From contig CAIWKE010000020.1 in the NCBI GenBank assembly GCA_903913215.1, positions 31,496 through 95,495 on the forward strand: DNA of 64,000 nt, read 5' to 3'. The notes below the pieces were generated by a model, which was given only the letters and a program-made list of their open reading frames with translations, did not search any database and was not told the DNA's origin. This stretch comes from an uncultured Holophagaceae bacterium. GTDB taxonomy: Bacteria; Acidobacteriota; Holophagae; Holophagales; Holophagaceae. The position numbers were made by a program, and so were the translations under genes. Shown here one piece after another: positions 37,193 through 45,186 of the stretch; the stretch's first letter is position 1; each line of letters starts with the position of its first letter.

Positions 37193-37729
37193 ATGGGTTT
37201 GATTCTTCTTGTCCCGGGCTATCAGGGCTCCAGCGAGGGCCACTGGCAGAGCCTCTGGGAGTTCAGCCTCCCGGGAGCCCGGCGGGTGGAGATGCCCAGC
37301 TGGGACCAGCCCCTGCGGGGCGAGTGGGTGGAAGCCCTGGATGATGCCATCGCGGCCGCCCTGCTGGACACCGAAGAGCCGCCCCTCCTAGTGGGGCACT
37401 CCCTGGGCTGCCTGGCCATCGTCCATTGGGCCGCGGTGCACCAGCGGCCAGTGCGGGGCGCCCTCCTGGCCGTGCCCGCGGACGTGGAGCGCCCGGATGC
37501 ACTGGAGCAGTTGCGCTCTTTCGCCCCCATCCCGCGGCGCAGCCTGCCCTTCCCCGCCCTCCTGGCGGCCTCCAGCAACGATCCCTTCCTGACCCTGGAG
37601 CGGGCCCGGTCCCTGGCGCTGGACTGGGGTGCGCAACTGGTGGATCTGGGGCCGTGTGGGCACCTGAACCAGGCCTCGGGGCACGGCCCCTGGGTCCGAG
37701 GGGAGGCCCTGCTCTCGGAGTTGCGCTGA
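37193..37729 (+). CDS. RBBP9/YdeN-family alpha/beta hydrolase
   Basis: A 178-aa serine hydrolase. LLVPGYQGSSEGHWQSLWE is the family N-terminal block, the nucleophile Ser is in LVGHSLGCLA, the Asp is probably in ASSNDPFL, and the His in GPCGHLNQASG. Substrate unknown. GGGAG lies about 7 nt before the start. Confidence 0.88.
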   Translation: MGLILLVPGYQGSSEGHWQSLWEFSLPGARRVEMPSWDQPLRGEWVEALDDAIAAALLDTEEPPLLVGHSLGCLAIVHWAAVHQRPVRGALLAVPADVERPDALEQLRSFAPIPRRSLPFPALLAASSNDPFLTLERARSLALDWGAQLVDLGPCGHLNQASGHGPWVRGEALLSELR

Positions 37730-37749
37730 AACCCCAGCCATGGGATCTT

Positions 37750-37944
37750 GAAGCTTCCGATGGAGGAGCGGTTCCCATCAGTAGTGGCGGCGAGGGCGAT
37801 GAACCCGATGACCCGGTGCGAAAGGGGAGAATCGCCGAAGGGAACGCGGCTCATCGACGCGCCCCTGGACGCTCGAGGCGAAAGCCCGGCGGCTGTCGTG
37901 CCGGTCACCCGGTGCGGAGGGCCTGAGGCGCAGCGGCGAGCTTC
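37750..37944 (+). promoter_or_regulatory. lysine riboswitch (L-box) upstream of the lysine operon
   Basis: The 195-nt leader before dapE carries the L-box conserved words in order: GGAGGAGCGG (37762-37771; compare AGAGGUGC), AGTAG (37780-37784), a CCGATGA turn (37805-37811), GAAAGGGGAG (37820-37829) with TCGCCGAAG (37832-37840), GGCTGTCGTGCC (37891-37902), and GGAGGGCCTGAG (37916-37926). GAAGCT (37750-37755) pairs with AGCTTC (37939-37944) as P1. These match the B. subtilis lysC leader as I remember it. An RBS-like GAGG (37981-37984) follows, and no U-tract terminator is visible, so control is probably at translation initiation. Lysine binding would shut off the operon. Confidence 0.82.
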
Positions 37945-37989
37945 CCTTCACCGCGTTCCTGAGGGCACCGTCGGCACGCCGAGGTAGCC

Positions 37990-39024
37990 ATGAACGCACT
38001 TCTCGCAGACGAACGCCGCTGGCTCTGTGCCAGGCTGCTGATCCTGTGCGCCGACGATACGACCTCTGGGTGGGAGGACGCAGGCCTGCCCGCCCTGCGG
38101 CACCTGCTGGAGGAACTGGGTGCCAGCGTGCACGAGCAGCCCGTGGGTGGAGCCCGCACCAACGTGCTGGCCACCTGGGGCCGCCCTCGGGTGCTGTTCT
38201 CCACCCACCTGGACACGGTGCCTCCCTACCTCCCGCCACGCCTGGAAGGCGAGATCCTCTGGGGTCGGGGTGCCTGCGACGCCAAGGGCCAGATCATCGC
38301 CCAGCTGGGCGCCATCCGCCGTCTGCTGGCGGAAGGACGGACCGATCTGGCCTGGCTGGGCGTGGTGAGTGAAGAGACCGACAGCGCCGGGGCCGCCGCA
38401 GCCCTGGGCCTGGCGGAGCGGCTGCCGGACCTGCGGGTGCTCATCAACGGCGAACCCACGGAGCTGAAGTTGGCCACCGGGCAGCGGGGCGTGCAGCATG
38501 TCTGCCTGCACTGCAGCGGCCGCGCCGCTCACAGTGGCAGCCCTGAGCTGGGCCACAACGCCACCTGGCCGCTGCTGGACTGGCTCCAGGAACTGCGAGA
38601 GCAGCCCCGGCCGGAGGATGAGGCCCTGGGGCCCGAACTGTGGAACCTGGGCCTACTCAAAGCCGGCGAGGCCCTCAACTCCGTGCCCGCTGGGGCAGAG
38701 GCCCACCTCCTGGCCCGGGTGGTACCTGGCAGCACCTTCCTGGAGGACCTGCGCCGCCTGGCGCCCGCAGAGGGGACCGTGGAGCTGCGCCTGGACGAAC
38801 CGCCCGATCGCTACCCACACATTCCCGGCTTCGACCACGCCCCCATGCCCTTTGGCTCCGATGCCCCGGCGCTGCGCGTCCTGGTGCCGGACCGCACCGT
38901 GGTCCTGGCGGGCCCCGGCAGCATCAGCGTCGCCCACACCCTCGACGAGCACCTCAGCCTCGACGACCTGGTGGCGGGCGTGGAACTCAACCGCCGTCTG
39001 GCACTGTATTTCCTGGGAGACTGA
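37990..39024 (+). CDS. dapE: M20-family deacylase, probable succinyl-diaminopimelate desuccinylase
   Basis: A 344-aa zinc peptidase-fold deacylase. The metal-site blocks are visible: FSTHLDTVPPYLPPRLEG (His, Asp), GRGACDAKGQIIAQ (bridging Asp), SEETDSAGAA (catalytic Glu-Glu), and a late His in SVAHTLDEHLS. Within M20 it looks as close to ArgE/LysK as to DapE; first position in a diaminopimelate operon with dapD supports the desuccinylase step. It is the first gene after the lysine riboswitch and lies 3 nt before asd. Confidence 0.78.
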   Translation: MNALLADERRWLCARLLILCADDTTSGWEDAGLPALRHLLEELGASVHEQPVGGARTNVLATWGRPRVLFSTHLDTVPPYLPPRLEGEILWGRGACDAKGQIIAQLGAIRRLLAEGRTDLAWLGVVSEETDSAGAAAALGLAERLPDLRVLINGEPTELKLATGQRGVQHVCLHCSGRAAHSGSPELGHNATWPLLDWLQELREQPRPEDEALGPELWNLGLLKAGEALNSVPAGAEAHLLARVVPGSTFLEDLRRLAPAEGTVELRLDEPPDRYPHIPGFDHAPMPFGSDAPALRVLVPDRTVVLAGPGSISVAHTLDEHLSLDDLVAGVELNRRLALYFLGD

Positions 39025-39027
39025 ACC

Positions 39028-40083
39028 ATGACCACCAAGATTCCTGTCACTGTTCTCGGCGCGACCGGCGTCGTGGGTCAGCGCTTCGTGCGCCGCCTGG
39101 CCAACCATCCGCTCTTCCGGGTGGAGCACTTGGCCGCCAGCGAGCGTAGCGCGGGCAAGCGCTATCGCGATGCCTGTGCCTGGCGCCTGGACGGCGAGCC
39201 CTACGGAGGTCTGGGCGACCAGGTCATGGCTGAGGGCACACCGGAGTTCGCCCTCTCGCCCGTGGTGTTCAGCGCCTTGGACACGGCCCCGGCCATGGAG
39301 CTGGAACCGGCATTCGCGCGGGCTGGAGCCATGGTCTTCTCCAACGCCGCCGCCTTCCGCATGTCACCCGAGGTGCCCCTGCTGGTGCCTGAAGTAAACG
39401 CTGAGCACCTGGGCCTGCTGGACATCCAGCGGCATCACCACGGCTGGACCGGCGGCATCGTCACCAACGCCAACTGCACCTCCACCGTGCTGGTGATGGC
39501 CCTGGCGCCCCTGCAGGCCGCCTTCGGCATCGAGGCGGTCATGATGACCTCCATGCAGGCCATCAGCGGCGCGGGCTACCCCGGTGTGGCCAGCCTGGAC
39601 ATCCTTGGCAACGTGATCCCCTTCATCCGCAACGAGGAGCCCAAGGTCGAGGAGGAGACGCCCAAGATGCTGGGCACCTTCAACGGCAAGACCGTGGATT
39701 TCGCACCCCTGCTCGTGAGCGCCCTCTGTCACCGGGTGCCCGTCATCGAGGGCCACACCGAGGCCGTGAGCGTGAAGCTCAAGGGCAACCCCTCAGTGGA
39801 GGCGGTGCGCGCGGCGCTGGAGGCTTGGCGACCGGAGCCCCAGCGTCTGGGCCTCTTCTCGGCGCCCAAGGTGCCCATCCACGTGCACACGCTGGAGGAC
39901 CGTCCTCAGGTCCGGCGCGATGTCGAAGTGGACGAGGGCATGAGCGTGCACGTGGGGCGCATTCGTATCTGCCCCATCCTGGGCATCAAGTTCGCGCTCT
40001 TGGGGCACAACACCGAGCGCGGCGCCGCTGGCGGCAGCATCCTCAATGCCGAACTGGCGCACGCGAAGGGGTACATCCGATGA
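39028..40083 (+). CDS. asd: aspartate-semialdehyde dehydrogenase
   Basis: Asd reduces aspartyl phosphate to aspartate semialdehyde, the branch substrate for lysine, threonine and methionine. 351 aa: NADP-binding TVLGATGVVGQRFV, nucleophile Cys150 in TNANCTSTVLVMAL, QAISGAGYPGV, and the catalytic-His region CHRVPVIEGHTEAV. FNGKTVDFAP and the overall layout place it in the archaeal/yeast-like Asd branch. It overlaps lysC by 4 nt (ATGA). Confidence 0.96.
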   Translation: MTTKIPVTVLGATGVVGQRFVRRLANHPLFRVEHLAASERSAGKRYRDACAWRLDGEPYGGLGDQVMAEGTPEFALSPVVFSALDTAPAMELEPAFARAGAMVFSNAAAFRMSPEVPLLVPEVNAEHLGLLDIQRHHHGWTGGIVTNANCTSTVLVMALAPLQAAFGIEAVMMTSMQAISGAGYPGVASLDILGNVIPFIRNEEPKVEEETPKMLGTFNGKTVDFAPLLVSALCHRVPVIEGHTEAVSVKLKGNPSVEAVRAALEAWRPEPQRLGLFSAPKVPIHVHTLEDRPQVRRDVEVDEGMSVHVGRIRICPILGIKFALLGHNTERGAAGGSILNAELAHAKGYIR

Positions 40084-41420
40084 TCGTCCTCAAGTTCGGC
40101 GGTAGCAGTGTGGCCGATGCGGCCTGCATGCGGCAGGTGGCCAGCCTGACAAAGGCGGCCCTGCCCAAGGCACCCCTGATCGTCCTGTCGGCCATGGGCA
40201 AGACCACCAACGGCCTCTTTGACGCGGCCAAGGCCGCTGAGGCCGGGGATCTGGCTGGGGCCATGGAACGTCAGCGCCTCCTCATGGCGAATCACCGCAA
40301 GGCGGCGGAGGACCTCTTCGCCGGCACCGTGCCTGAGGCGCTGGACACGGTTCTTACAGAGCTCTTCGGCGAGCTGGAGATGCTCCTGCGCGGCGTGGCC
40401 ATGCTCCGGGAGTTGAGCCCCCGCAGCATGGACGCCATCGCCTCCCTGGGTGAGCGGCTCTCCACGCGCATCTTCGCGGCCTTCATCGGCGGCGCCTGGG
40501 TGGACGCCCGTACGATCCTGCGCACGGACGCCGTCTTCGGTGAGGGCGCGCCCCAGCCCGAGGCCATCAAGGCCCTGGCGGCCGAGCACCTGGCACCACT
40601 CCTCAACACCCAGCGGGCCGTGGTGACCCAGGGCTACATCGGTGCCACTGAGGACGGCCTCACCACTACCCTGGGCCGGGGCGGCAGTGACTACTCCGCG
40701 GCCCTCTTCGGCGCGGCCCTGAAGGTCGAAGAGGTCCAGATCTGGACCGACGTGGAGGGCGTGCTCACCTGCGATCCCCGCATCGTGCCCGAGGCTCTGC
40801 CCATTCCCGATCTCAGCTTCGCCGAGGCCGCCGAACTGGCCGCCTTCGGCGCCAAGGTGCTCCACCCGGCCACCATCCAGCCCGCCGTGGAGGCCGGGAT
40901 TCCGGTCACCGTGCGGCACACCCAAAAGCCTGAGGGGCGGTTCACCACCATCGCGGCCAAGGTGCGTTCGGGGCGCCCCATCACGGCCCTGGCGAGCCGT
41001 GGCCCCGTCACGGTGCTCACGGTCAGCAGCTCCCGCATGCTGGCGCAAAGCGGTTTCCTGGCCCGGCTCTTCGAGGTCTTTGGGCGCCGCGCCGTGAGCG
41101 TGGACCTAGTGGCCACCGCTGAGGTGAGCGTCTCCCTCACGGTGGAGGCGGATACGCCGTTGAAGCTCCTGATCCAGGATCTGTCAGCCTTCGCCACGGT
41201 GGAGGTGAACGAGGGCCGCACCATCATCGCCGCCGTGGGTGAGCGCCTGAAGTCCACGCCAGGCCTGGGAGCGCAATTGCTCACGGCCCTGGGCGACATC
41301 AATGTGGAGATGATCAGCATGGGCGCCAACGAGATCAACCTCAGCCTCGTGGTGAAGCAGGAGCGGGCCACCGACGCCCTCCGCCGCCTCCACCGCGTGC
41401 TGGTGGGGAGCGCCTCGTGA
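40080..41420 (+). CDS. lysC: aspartate kinase
   Basis: LysC phosphorylates aspartate to begin the aspartate-family pathway. The 446 aa show the kinase N-terminus VLKFGGSSVADA, TLGRGGSDYSAALF, the aspartate/Mg site WTDVEGVLTCDPRIVP and LHPATIQPAVEAGIPV. Two C-terminal ACT domains follow (ITALASRGPVTVLTVSSS; a second containing GDINVEMISMGANEINLSLVV), consistent with lysine and/or threonine feedback. Flanked by 4-nt overlaps with asd and dapB. Confidence 0.96.
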   Translation: MIVLKFGGSSVADAACMRQVASLTKAALPKAPLIVLSAMGKTTNGLFDAAKAAEAGDLAGAMERQRLLMANHRKAAEDLFAGTVPEALDTVLTELFGELEMLLRGVAMLRELSPRSMDAIASLGERLSTRIFAAFIGGAWVDARTILRTDAVFGEGAPQPEAIKALAAEHLAPLLNTQRAVVTQGYIGATEDGLTTTLGRGGSDYSAALFGAALKVEEVQIWTDVEGVLTCDPRIVPEALPIPDLSFAEAAELAAFGAKVLHPATIQPAVEAGIPVTVRHTQKPEGRFTTIAAKVRSGRPITALASRGPVTVLTVSSSRMLAQSGFLARLFEVFGRRAVSVDLVATAEVSVSLTVEADTPLKLLIQDLSAFATVEVNEGRTIIAAVGERLKSTPGLGAQLLTALGDINVEMISMGANEINLSLVVKQERATDALRRLHRVLVGSAS

Positions 41421-42148
41421 GCCAGTCCCCCGGCCTGCGCATCGGCGTCTTCGGGCGGGGGCGCCTGGGCTCGGCCATCGCCGCCGAGGCCGGGGAGGCC
41501 CTAGCCTGGCATATTGACAAAGGCGAGGCGCCCGGCGCCAGTGTGGATGTGGCCATCGACGCCAGTCTGGCCGAGGCCGTGCCCGAGCACTTGGCCTGGG
41601 CCCTGGAGACCGGGACGGACCTGGTCATCGGAGCCACGGGCTGGGTCTTGCCGGATCTGGAAGCACGGGTGGGTGACCGCATTGGCGTGCTCAGCTCCAC
41701 GAACTTCTCGTTGACCGTGGCCCTCATGGCTCGACTGGCCACCGTCCTGGGACGCTTCGCCGCCCTCGATCCCGCCCGAGATCCCTACGTGCTGGAGCAG
41801 CACCACCGCCTCAAGGCCGATGCCCCCTCGGGCACCGCCAAGACCTTGGCCGCCGCCCTGATGCTGGGCATCCCCCGCAAGACTGAGTGGACCCTGGGCA
41901 CGCCAGCGCTGCATCAGCTGAACATCGGCGTGGTCCGCGCGGGCGCCGAATTCGGCACCCACACCGTGGGCCTCGATGCGCCCTCGGAGGTCCTCAAGCT
42001 CACCCACACGGCCCGGTCCCGGGCCCCCTTCGCACAGGGAGCCCTGGCCGCGGCCCGCTGGTTGCCTGGCCGCAAGGGCCTCTTCACCATGGACGACCTC
42101 GCCACAGACCTGCTGGACCCGCTCTTCACCTTTGGAGGCAAGCCATGA
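41417..42148 (+). CDS. dapB: 4-hydroxy-tetrahydrodipicolinate reductase
   Basis: DapB reduces the DapA product with NAD(P)H. 243 aa: N-terminal nucleotide-binding IGVFGRGRLGSAIA, a short middle region (GATGW), STNFSLTVAL, and the DapB catalytic block EQHHRLKADAPSGTAKT (compare E-x-H-H-x-x-K-x-D-A-P-S-G-T-A). It starts with GTG, overlapping the lysC stop (GTGA), and overlaps dapA by 4 nt. Confidence 0.95.
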   Translation: MSQSPGLRIGVFGRGRLGSAIAAEAGEALAWHIDKGEAPGASVDVAIDASLAEAVPEHLAWALETGTDLVIGATGWVLPDLEARVGDRIGVLSSTNFSLTVALMARLATVLGRFAALDPARDPYVLEQHHRLKADAPSGTAKTLAAALMLGIPRKTEWTLGTPALHQLNIGVVRAGAEFGTHTVGLDAPSEVLKLTHTARSRAPFAQGALAAARWLPGRKGLFTMDDLATDLLDPLFTFGGKP

Positions 42149-43047
42149 CCCTGGATCTCTCGGGCCTCGCTGTCGCCCTGGCGACTCCCTTCCTCGCCGA
42201 TGGCGAAGTGGACTTCCCCGCCTTCCGCAAGCTGGTGCGCCACGTGATCGCCGGTGGCGTGGACACCCTGATCCCCCTGGGCACCACCGGGGAGGCGACC
42301 ACCATCCTTGATGCTGAGCGGGACGCCATCATCGCCGCCTGCCTGGAAGAGAGCTCGGGCCGACCCGTGGTGGTGGGCACGGGCCACAACTCCACCCGCG
42401 AGACCGTGGCCATGACCCGCCGCGCCCAGGCTCTGGGTGCCGCCGGGGCCCTGGTGGTGACGCCCTACTACAACAAGCCCACGCCCGAGGGACTGGTGGC
42501 CCATTACGCGGCCATCGCCGAGGCGGCGCCCGGCTTCCCCCTCATCGCCTACAACGTACCCGGGCGCACGGGCCTCAACGTCACACCAACCGTGCTCGCG
42601 AAGCTCTGGGCGAACCCTCAGGTGGTGGCAGTAAAGGAGAGCAGCGGCAATCTTGCGCAAATCGCGGAAGTGGCCCGCACCCTGCCCCGGGGCAAGACCC
42701 TGTTGTCGGGTGACGACAACCTGGCCCTGGCCTCCCTGGCTGTGGGCGCCACGGGCCTGGTCTCCGTGCTGGGCAATGTCCTGCCCCGGGAGCTGTCGGC
42801 CATGATCGCCGCCGCCCGGAAGGGTGATCATGCCGAGGCCCTGCGCCTGCACCAGCAACTCATCCCGCTCATGGATGCGCTGTTCCTGGAGAGCAATCCG
42901 ATCCCCCTCAAGGCGGCCCTGAAGCTGCTGGGCCTCGGCGGGGATGGGCTGCGCCTGCCCCTGGTGCCCGCCTCGGCCTCTACACGCACCCGTCTGGCGG
43001 AGGCCCTCTGCCTCGCCACCGAGGGCACCATTCCCGGAGGACTGTAA
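42145..43047 (+). CDS. dapA: 4-hydroxy-tetrahydrodipicolinate synthase
   Basis: DapA condenses pyruvate with aspartate semialdehyde. The 300-aa TIM barrel shows PLGTTGEATT (pyruvate/Thr motif), VVTPYYNKPTPEGL (active Tyr), YNVPGRTGLN, the Schiff-base Lys in VVAVKESSGN and LLSGDDNLALASLAVGATGLVSV. ATG 42145 overlaps the dapB stop by 4 nt; its TAA overlaps the dapD ATG by one base (TAATG). Confidence 0.97.
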   Translation: MTLDLSGLAVALATPFLADGEVDFPAFRKLVRHVIAGGVDTLIPLGTTGEATTILDAERDAIIAACLEESSGRPVVVGTGHNSTRETVAMTRRAQALGAAGALVVTPYYNKPTPEGLVAHYAAIAEAAPGFPLIAYNVPGRTGLNVTPTVLAKLWANPQVVAVKESSGNLAQIAEVARTLPRGKTLLSGDDNLALASLAVGATGLVSVLGNVLPRELSAMIAAARKGDHAEALRLHQQLIPLMDALFLESNPIPLKAALKLLGLGGDGLRLPLVPASASTRTRLAEALCLATEGTIPGGL

Positions 43048-43868
43048 TGGTCATGGACGTCGATTCCATTCGTGGCTTCTTCAACCGCCCGCCCGAGGCG
43101 CTCATGGCCGACCCTGAGGCCCCCGCCATGCACCAGGTCCTGCTGGTGGCCCTGGAGACGGGTGTCATCCGCGCCGCAGAGCGCCTGGAGGACGGCACCT
43201 GGCAGGCTAACGCCTGGGTGAAGCAGGCCATCCTCTGCGGTTTCCGCCGCACGAACCTGGTGGAAATGCCGGGCCCCGGCTTCCCCATGTTCGACAAGAC
43301 CGCCTACCCACCCCGCCACTTCGGCCTGGAGGATGCCGTGCGCCTGGTGCCCGGTGGCACGGCCGTTCGGCGGGGCGCCCACATCGCCCGCAGCGTGGTC
43401 CTCATGCCGCCCGCCTACGTGAACGTGGGGGCCTTCGTGGACGAGGGCACCATGGTGGACAGCCACGCCCTGGTGGGCAGTTGCGCCCAGATCGGCAAGC
43501 GGGTCCACCTGTCGGCTGCGGCCCAGATCGGCGGCGTGCTGGAGCCCGCCGGGGCCCGCCCCGTCATCGTGGAGGATGACGCTTTCGTGGGCGGCCTGGT
43601 CGGCTTGTTCGAAGGCATTGTGGTACGGCGTAGGGCTGTGTTGGCCTCGGGCGTGGTCATCACGGGCAGCACCGTGATTTACGATCTGGTGCACGGCCGC
43701 GAGCTGCGCCAGGAAGTACCCGAAGGCGCCGTGGTGGTGCCCGGTTCCCGGCCCGCCTCCGGCGACTACGCCAAGGCCCAGGGCCTGCACCTGGCCGCCC
43801 CCTGCATCGTCAAGTACCGCGACGAGCGCACCGACGCCGCGACCGCACTCGAACAGGCGTTGAGGTAG
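43047..43868 (+). CDS. dapD: tetrahydrodipicolinate N-succinyltransferase
   Basis: DapD succinylates tetrahydrodipicolinate, committing to the succinylase route. The 273 aa have a helical N-terminal domain (SIRGFFNRPPEALM) and a left-handed beta helix (VVLMPPAYVNVGAFVDEGTMVDSHALVGSC, AQIGKRVHLSAAAQIGGVLEP, VEDDAFVGGLVGLFEGIVV). The usual GARSEVVEG turn reads GGLVGLFEG here. Last of the six genes joined by stop/start overlaps or a 3-nt gap. A palindromic repeat follows before the aminotransferase. Confidence 0.93.
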   Translation: MVMDVDSIRGFFNRPPEALMADPEAPAMHQVLLVALETGVIRAAERLEDGTWQANAWVKQAILCGFRRTNLVEMPGPGFPMFDKTAYPPRHFGLEDAVRLVPGGTAVRRGAHIARSVVLMPPAYVNVGAFVDEGTMVDSHALVGSCAQIGKRVHLSAAAQIGGVLEPAGARPVIVEDDAFVGGLVGLFEGIVVRRRAVLASGVVITGSTVIYDLVHGRELRQEVPEGAVVVPGSRPASGDYAKAQGLHLAAPCIVKYRDERTDAATALEQALR

Positions 43869-43912
43869 GTTGATTAATAAAATACTTCAACACCAAGACA
43901 CCAAGTAGCTAA

Positions 43913-43972
43913 CACCAACGCACCAAGAAAGAATGTGAAACAAGCCCCCCTCTCTTTCTTGGTGCCTTGGTG
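43913..43972. repeat. 20-bp inverted repeat (CACCAAG-type)
   Basis: CACCAACGCACCAAGAAAGA (43913-43932) pairs with the complement of 43953-43972 at 19 of 20 positions, loop 20 nt. A further CACCAAGACACCAAG copy lies at 43890-43904. It sits between dapD and the aminotransferase and could end or attenuate the operon transcript. Confidence 0.75.
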
Positions 43973-44011
43973 GTGATCAGTTGGTTTTTTTCTATGACTC
44001 AAGCGAGACCC

Positions 44012-45127
44012 ATGAACCCCGCCACCCGCCTCTCCCTGCTCAAGCCTTCGCCCATCCGTGCCATTACGGACGGGACGCCGCCGGGGGCCATCCCCCTGGG
44101 GCTGGGGGAGCCCACCTGGGACCTGCCGGAGGTGGCCCGGAAGGCCTTGCTGCGGGAGCCGGGGCCCTGCGCCTACGTGCCCCATGCGGGCCTCACGGAG
44201 CTGCGCCGCGCCGTGGGCTCCTTTCATGGCGCCCACTTGGATGAAGTGCTCATCACCACCGGCTCACAGGGGGCTCTCTTTGCCCTCTTCCAGGCCTGGG
44301 TGAATCCTGGCAGCAAGGTGCTGGTGCCAGACCCAGGCTTCGTGGCCTATCCGGCCCTCGCCCACATGGCCGGGGCGGTGCCCGTGCCCTACAGCCTTTC
44401 GGCAGACCGCTTCCGCCTGGATGCTGATGCGCTGGTCGCTGTGCTGGAAGCCACGCCGGATGTCTCCGTCGTGATCCTCAACCTGCCCTCCAATCCCACC
44501 GGGGGAGGCGGCAGCCTCGAGGCTCTGCGGCGGGTGGCCGAGGCCTGCACGGCCCGGGGCGTACTACTAATTTCCGATGAGGTCTACCGCGACCTGCACT
44601 TCGGCTTGCGGTCTCCCAGTCTGCGGGATGTGACGGATCGGGGCGTGGTGACCAGTTCCGTGAGCAAGGGCTGGGGTGCCCCAGGCCTGCGGGTGGGCTG
44701 GGCTGTGGGGGATCCCGCTTGGCTGGTGCCTGCGCGGGTGGTCCATGGCTACGCCGTCACGGGCACCGCCACGCCGGCCCAGTGGGCCGCCCTGGCCCTC
44801 ATCGAACACTCCGAGACCGTACTGGCCGAGGCCCGGGCCGCCGTGCAGCTGCGCTGGGAGGCGCTGGCCGCTGCCCTCAAGGTGGAACTGGGCCAGGTGG
44901 TCTCGCCGCCGGATGGGACCTTCTACCACTTCATGCCCCTGCCCCCTTCGGCTCAGGTAGACCCCCTGGCCTTCGCCCTCAAGTTGCGCGACGAGGCCAA
45001 GGTGGTGCTCATCCCCGGTCTCGCCTTCGGCGAAGGCGGCCGCGGCCACGCCCGCCTCAGTTTCGCCGCCACCCCTGAGCAGCTCTGTGAGGGCGTGCGA
45101 CGGTTGGCGCCCTACTGGAACGACTAG
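44012..45127 (+). CDS. dapC: class I PLP aminotransferase, probable succinyl-diaminopimelate aminotransferase
   Basis: A 371-aa fold-type I aminotransferase. RLSLLKPSPIRAITDG resembles DapC-type N-termini. The family blocks ITTGSQGALFALFQAW, LNLPSNPTGGGGS (Asn/Pro), LISDEVYRDLHFG (Asp-x-x-Tyr) and SSVSKGWGAPGLRVGW (PLP Lys in SVSKG) are all present. Assignment as the DapC step rests on context: it is the one step missing from the preceding dapE-asd-lysC-dapB-dapA-dapD set. The ATG at 44012 is preferred; 43994 is in frame. Confidence 0.8.
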   Translation: MNPATRLSLLKPSPIRAITDGTPPGAIPLGLGEPTWDLPEVARKALLREPGPCAYVPHAGLTELRRAVGSFHGAHLDEVLITTGSQGALFALFQAWVNPGSKVLVPDPGFVAYPALAHMAGAVPVPYSLSADRFRLDADALVAVLEATPDVSVVILNLPSNPTGGGGSLEALRRVAEACTARGVLLISDEVYRDLHFGLRSPSLRDVTDRGVVTSSVSKGWGAPGLRVGWAVGDPAWLVPARVVHGYAVTGTATPAQWAALALIEHSETVLAEARAAVQLRWEALAAALKVELGQVVSPPDGTFYHFMPLPPSAQVDPLAFALKLRDEAKVVLIPGLAFGEGGRGHARLSFAATPEQLCEGVRRLAPYWND

Positions 45128-45140
45128 ATAAAGATCAACA

Positions 45141-45173
45141 GCAGAGAAGACTTGCCCTCTCTGCGTTCTCTGC
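45141..45173. repeat. short inverted repeat (GCAGAGAA-type)
   Basis: GCAGAGAA (45141-45148) pairs with TTCTCTGC (45166-45173) in the 59-nt gap before the decarboxylase gene. The right arm reads as a CTGCGTTCTCTGCGGTG word, part of the same style of dispersed intergenic repeats. Confidence 0.45.
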
Positions 45174-45186
45174 GGTGAATCGTTTT

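Noticed and set aside
37748..37987. A 79-aa open frame over the dapE leader
   Set aside because: It lies on the lysine riboswitch; its sequence is explained by conserved RNA words and has no protein-like features.
39906..41048. 380-aa minus-strand frame opposite lysC
   Set aside because: Antisense shadow rich in Gly/His/Arg; lysC motifs are intact on the plus strand.
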